Part shown: positions 5,095-5,253 of the stretch, piece by piece | Layout of the letters: each line of letters opens with the position of its first letter | Position numbering within the stretch: position 1 is the first letter of the stretch | From: Bacteroidales bacterium | GTDB taxonomy: Bacteria > Bacteroidota > Bacteroidia > Bacteroidales > 4484-276 | DNA length: 5,253 nt | Reading direction: 5' to 3' | NCBI GenBank assembly: GCA_029939965.1 | Contig: JAOZRY010000284.1 | Location: 1-5,253 of the forward strand | Program-made: the position numbers and the translations under genes | The notes under the pieces: generated by a model | The model's input: the letters and a program-made list of their open reading frames with translations, nothing else | Databases searched by the model: none | What the model was told of the DNA's origin: nothing

Positions 5095-5199
5095 TTAGAG
5101 AAGCTTGACCAATGTTGCCACAATAGCTGCCTGGGCCACCAGCATCCCAGCAACCCATTTGATAATATTTGCAGTTATCCGGGATTCAAGTTCTTTCAT
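5095..5199 (-). CDS. 34-residue single-helix membrane peptide, unknown
   Basis: A leftward 34-codon ORF too short for usual gene calling. It begins MKELESRITANIIKW, an amphipathic charged start, and continues into a hydrophobic helix (VAGMLVAQAAIVATLV, 16-31) ending in KLL. The layout, a short charged helix then one membrane helix, resembles the C-terminal tail of small coiled-coil membrane proteins of the DUF1640/CCDC90 kind, but here with almost no coiled coil. The upstream frame is closed by a TGA 18 bp before the ATG, so it is not the end of a longer gene. An exact TAACTTTG promoter-like box ends only 2 nt before the ATG, which would give a leaderless mRNA. The codons look ordinary (GCC, GTG, CTG used). 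I do not recognise the family; it may be a real small protein. Confidence 0.45.
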   Translation of the reverse strand: MKELESRITANIIKWVAGMLVAQAAIVATLVKLL

Positions 5200-5201
5200 A
5201 G

Positions 5202-5209
5202 CAAAGTTA
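5202..5209 (-). promoter_or_regulatory. TAnnTTTG-type -7 box beside the 34-codon ORF
   Basis: On the minus strand TAACTTTG matches TAnnTTTG exactly and ends 2 nt before the ATG at 5199. In this promoter class transcription starts a few bases after the box, so the transcript would begin at or near the A of the start codon. No TTG is found at the usual -33 spacing; TTTG and TTG occur closer in, at 5219-5225. Confidence 0.4.
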
Positions 5210-5253
5210 TTAAATTTTCAACAAATTGTATTTTGTAATGCTAAATTTTAGAG

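Noticed and set aside
1..5253. CRISPR array, tRNA, rRNA, retron or transposase
   Set aside because: No spaced identical repeats of CRISPR length, no tRNA-like cloverleaf, no reverse transcriptase or transposase motif was seen in any frame; the repeats present have 7-8 bp periods or are single hairpins.

Overview
The window looks like a chromosomal segment from a member of the Bacteroidota. Three things support this: an AT-rich background, promoter boxes of the Bacteroidota TAnnTTTG type (upstream of the yggS-like gene at 3176-3183, and next to a small gene at the right edge), and start codons that mostly lack a Shine-Dalgarno sequence. The housekeeping proteins also read like Bacteroidota versions of their families. 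The exact genus cannot be fixed from the sequence alone.

Layout: positions 1-107 hold short tandem repeats with an 8-bp period just beyond the 3' end of a leftward diacylglycerol/undecaprenol kinase gene (dgkA-like, 110-493). Right of it is a leftward, visibly more AT-rich cassette (545 to about 3075). In transcription order the cassette contains: a 22-codon mini-ORF and a 105-residue ORF that together look like the broken C-terminal part of a type I restriction specificity subunit (HsdS); a small protein with two predicted membrane helices; an AAA15-type ABC-like ATPase (RloA/AbiLi type); and an RloB/AbiLii-type TOPRIM-like protein. Right of a 130-bp promoter-bearing gap the strand switches to two rightward housekeeping genes, a YggS/PLPBP pyridoxal-phosphate homeostasis protein (3207-3872) and a CaCA-family cation exchanger (4016-4972). 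They are separated by a 143-bp intergenic stretch rich in direct and inverted repeats. A leftward 34-codon single-helix ORF lies at the right edge.

How the genes work together: the ATPase and RloB-type genes form a recognisable two-gene phage-defence/abortive-infection unit (AbiL or RloAB type), with 2 nt between them. The small membrane protein gene is joined to the ATPase gene by a 4-bp ATGA overlap. It may therefore be a third, so far uncharacterised component of the unit, or simply a remnant translated ahead of it. The HsdS-like relic fits the known tendency of rlo genes to sit in type I restriction loci. The cassette appears to have been inserted between ordinary chromosomal genes. The most interesting part of the window is 2412-3075, where the relic, the overlapping membrane ORF and the coupled ATPase meet.
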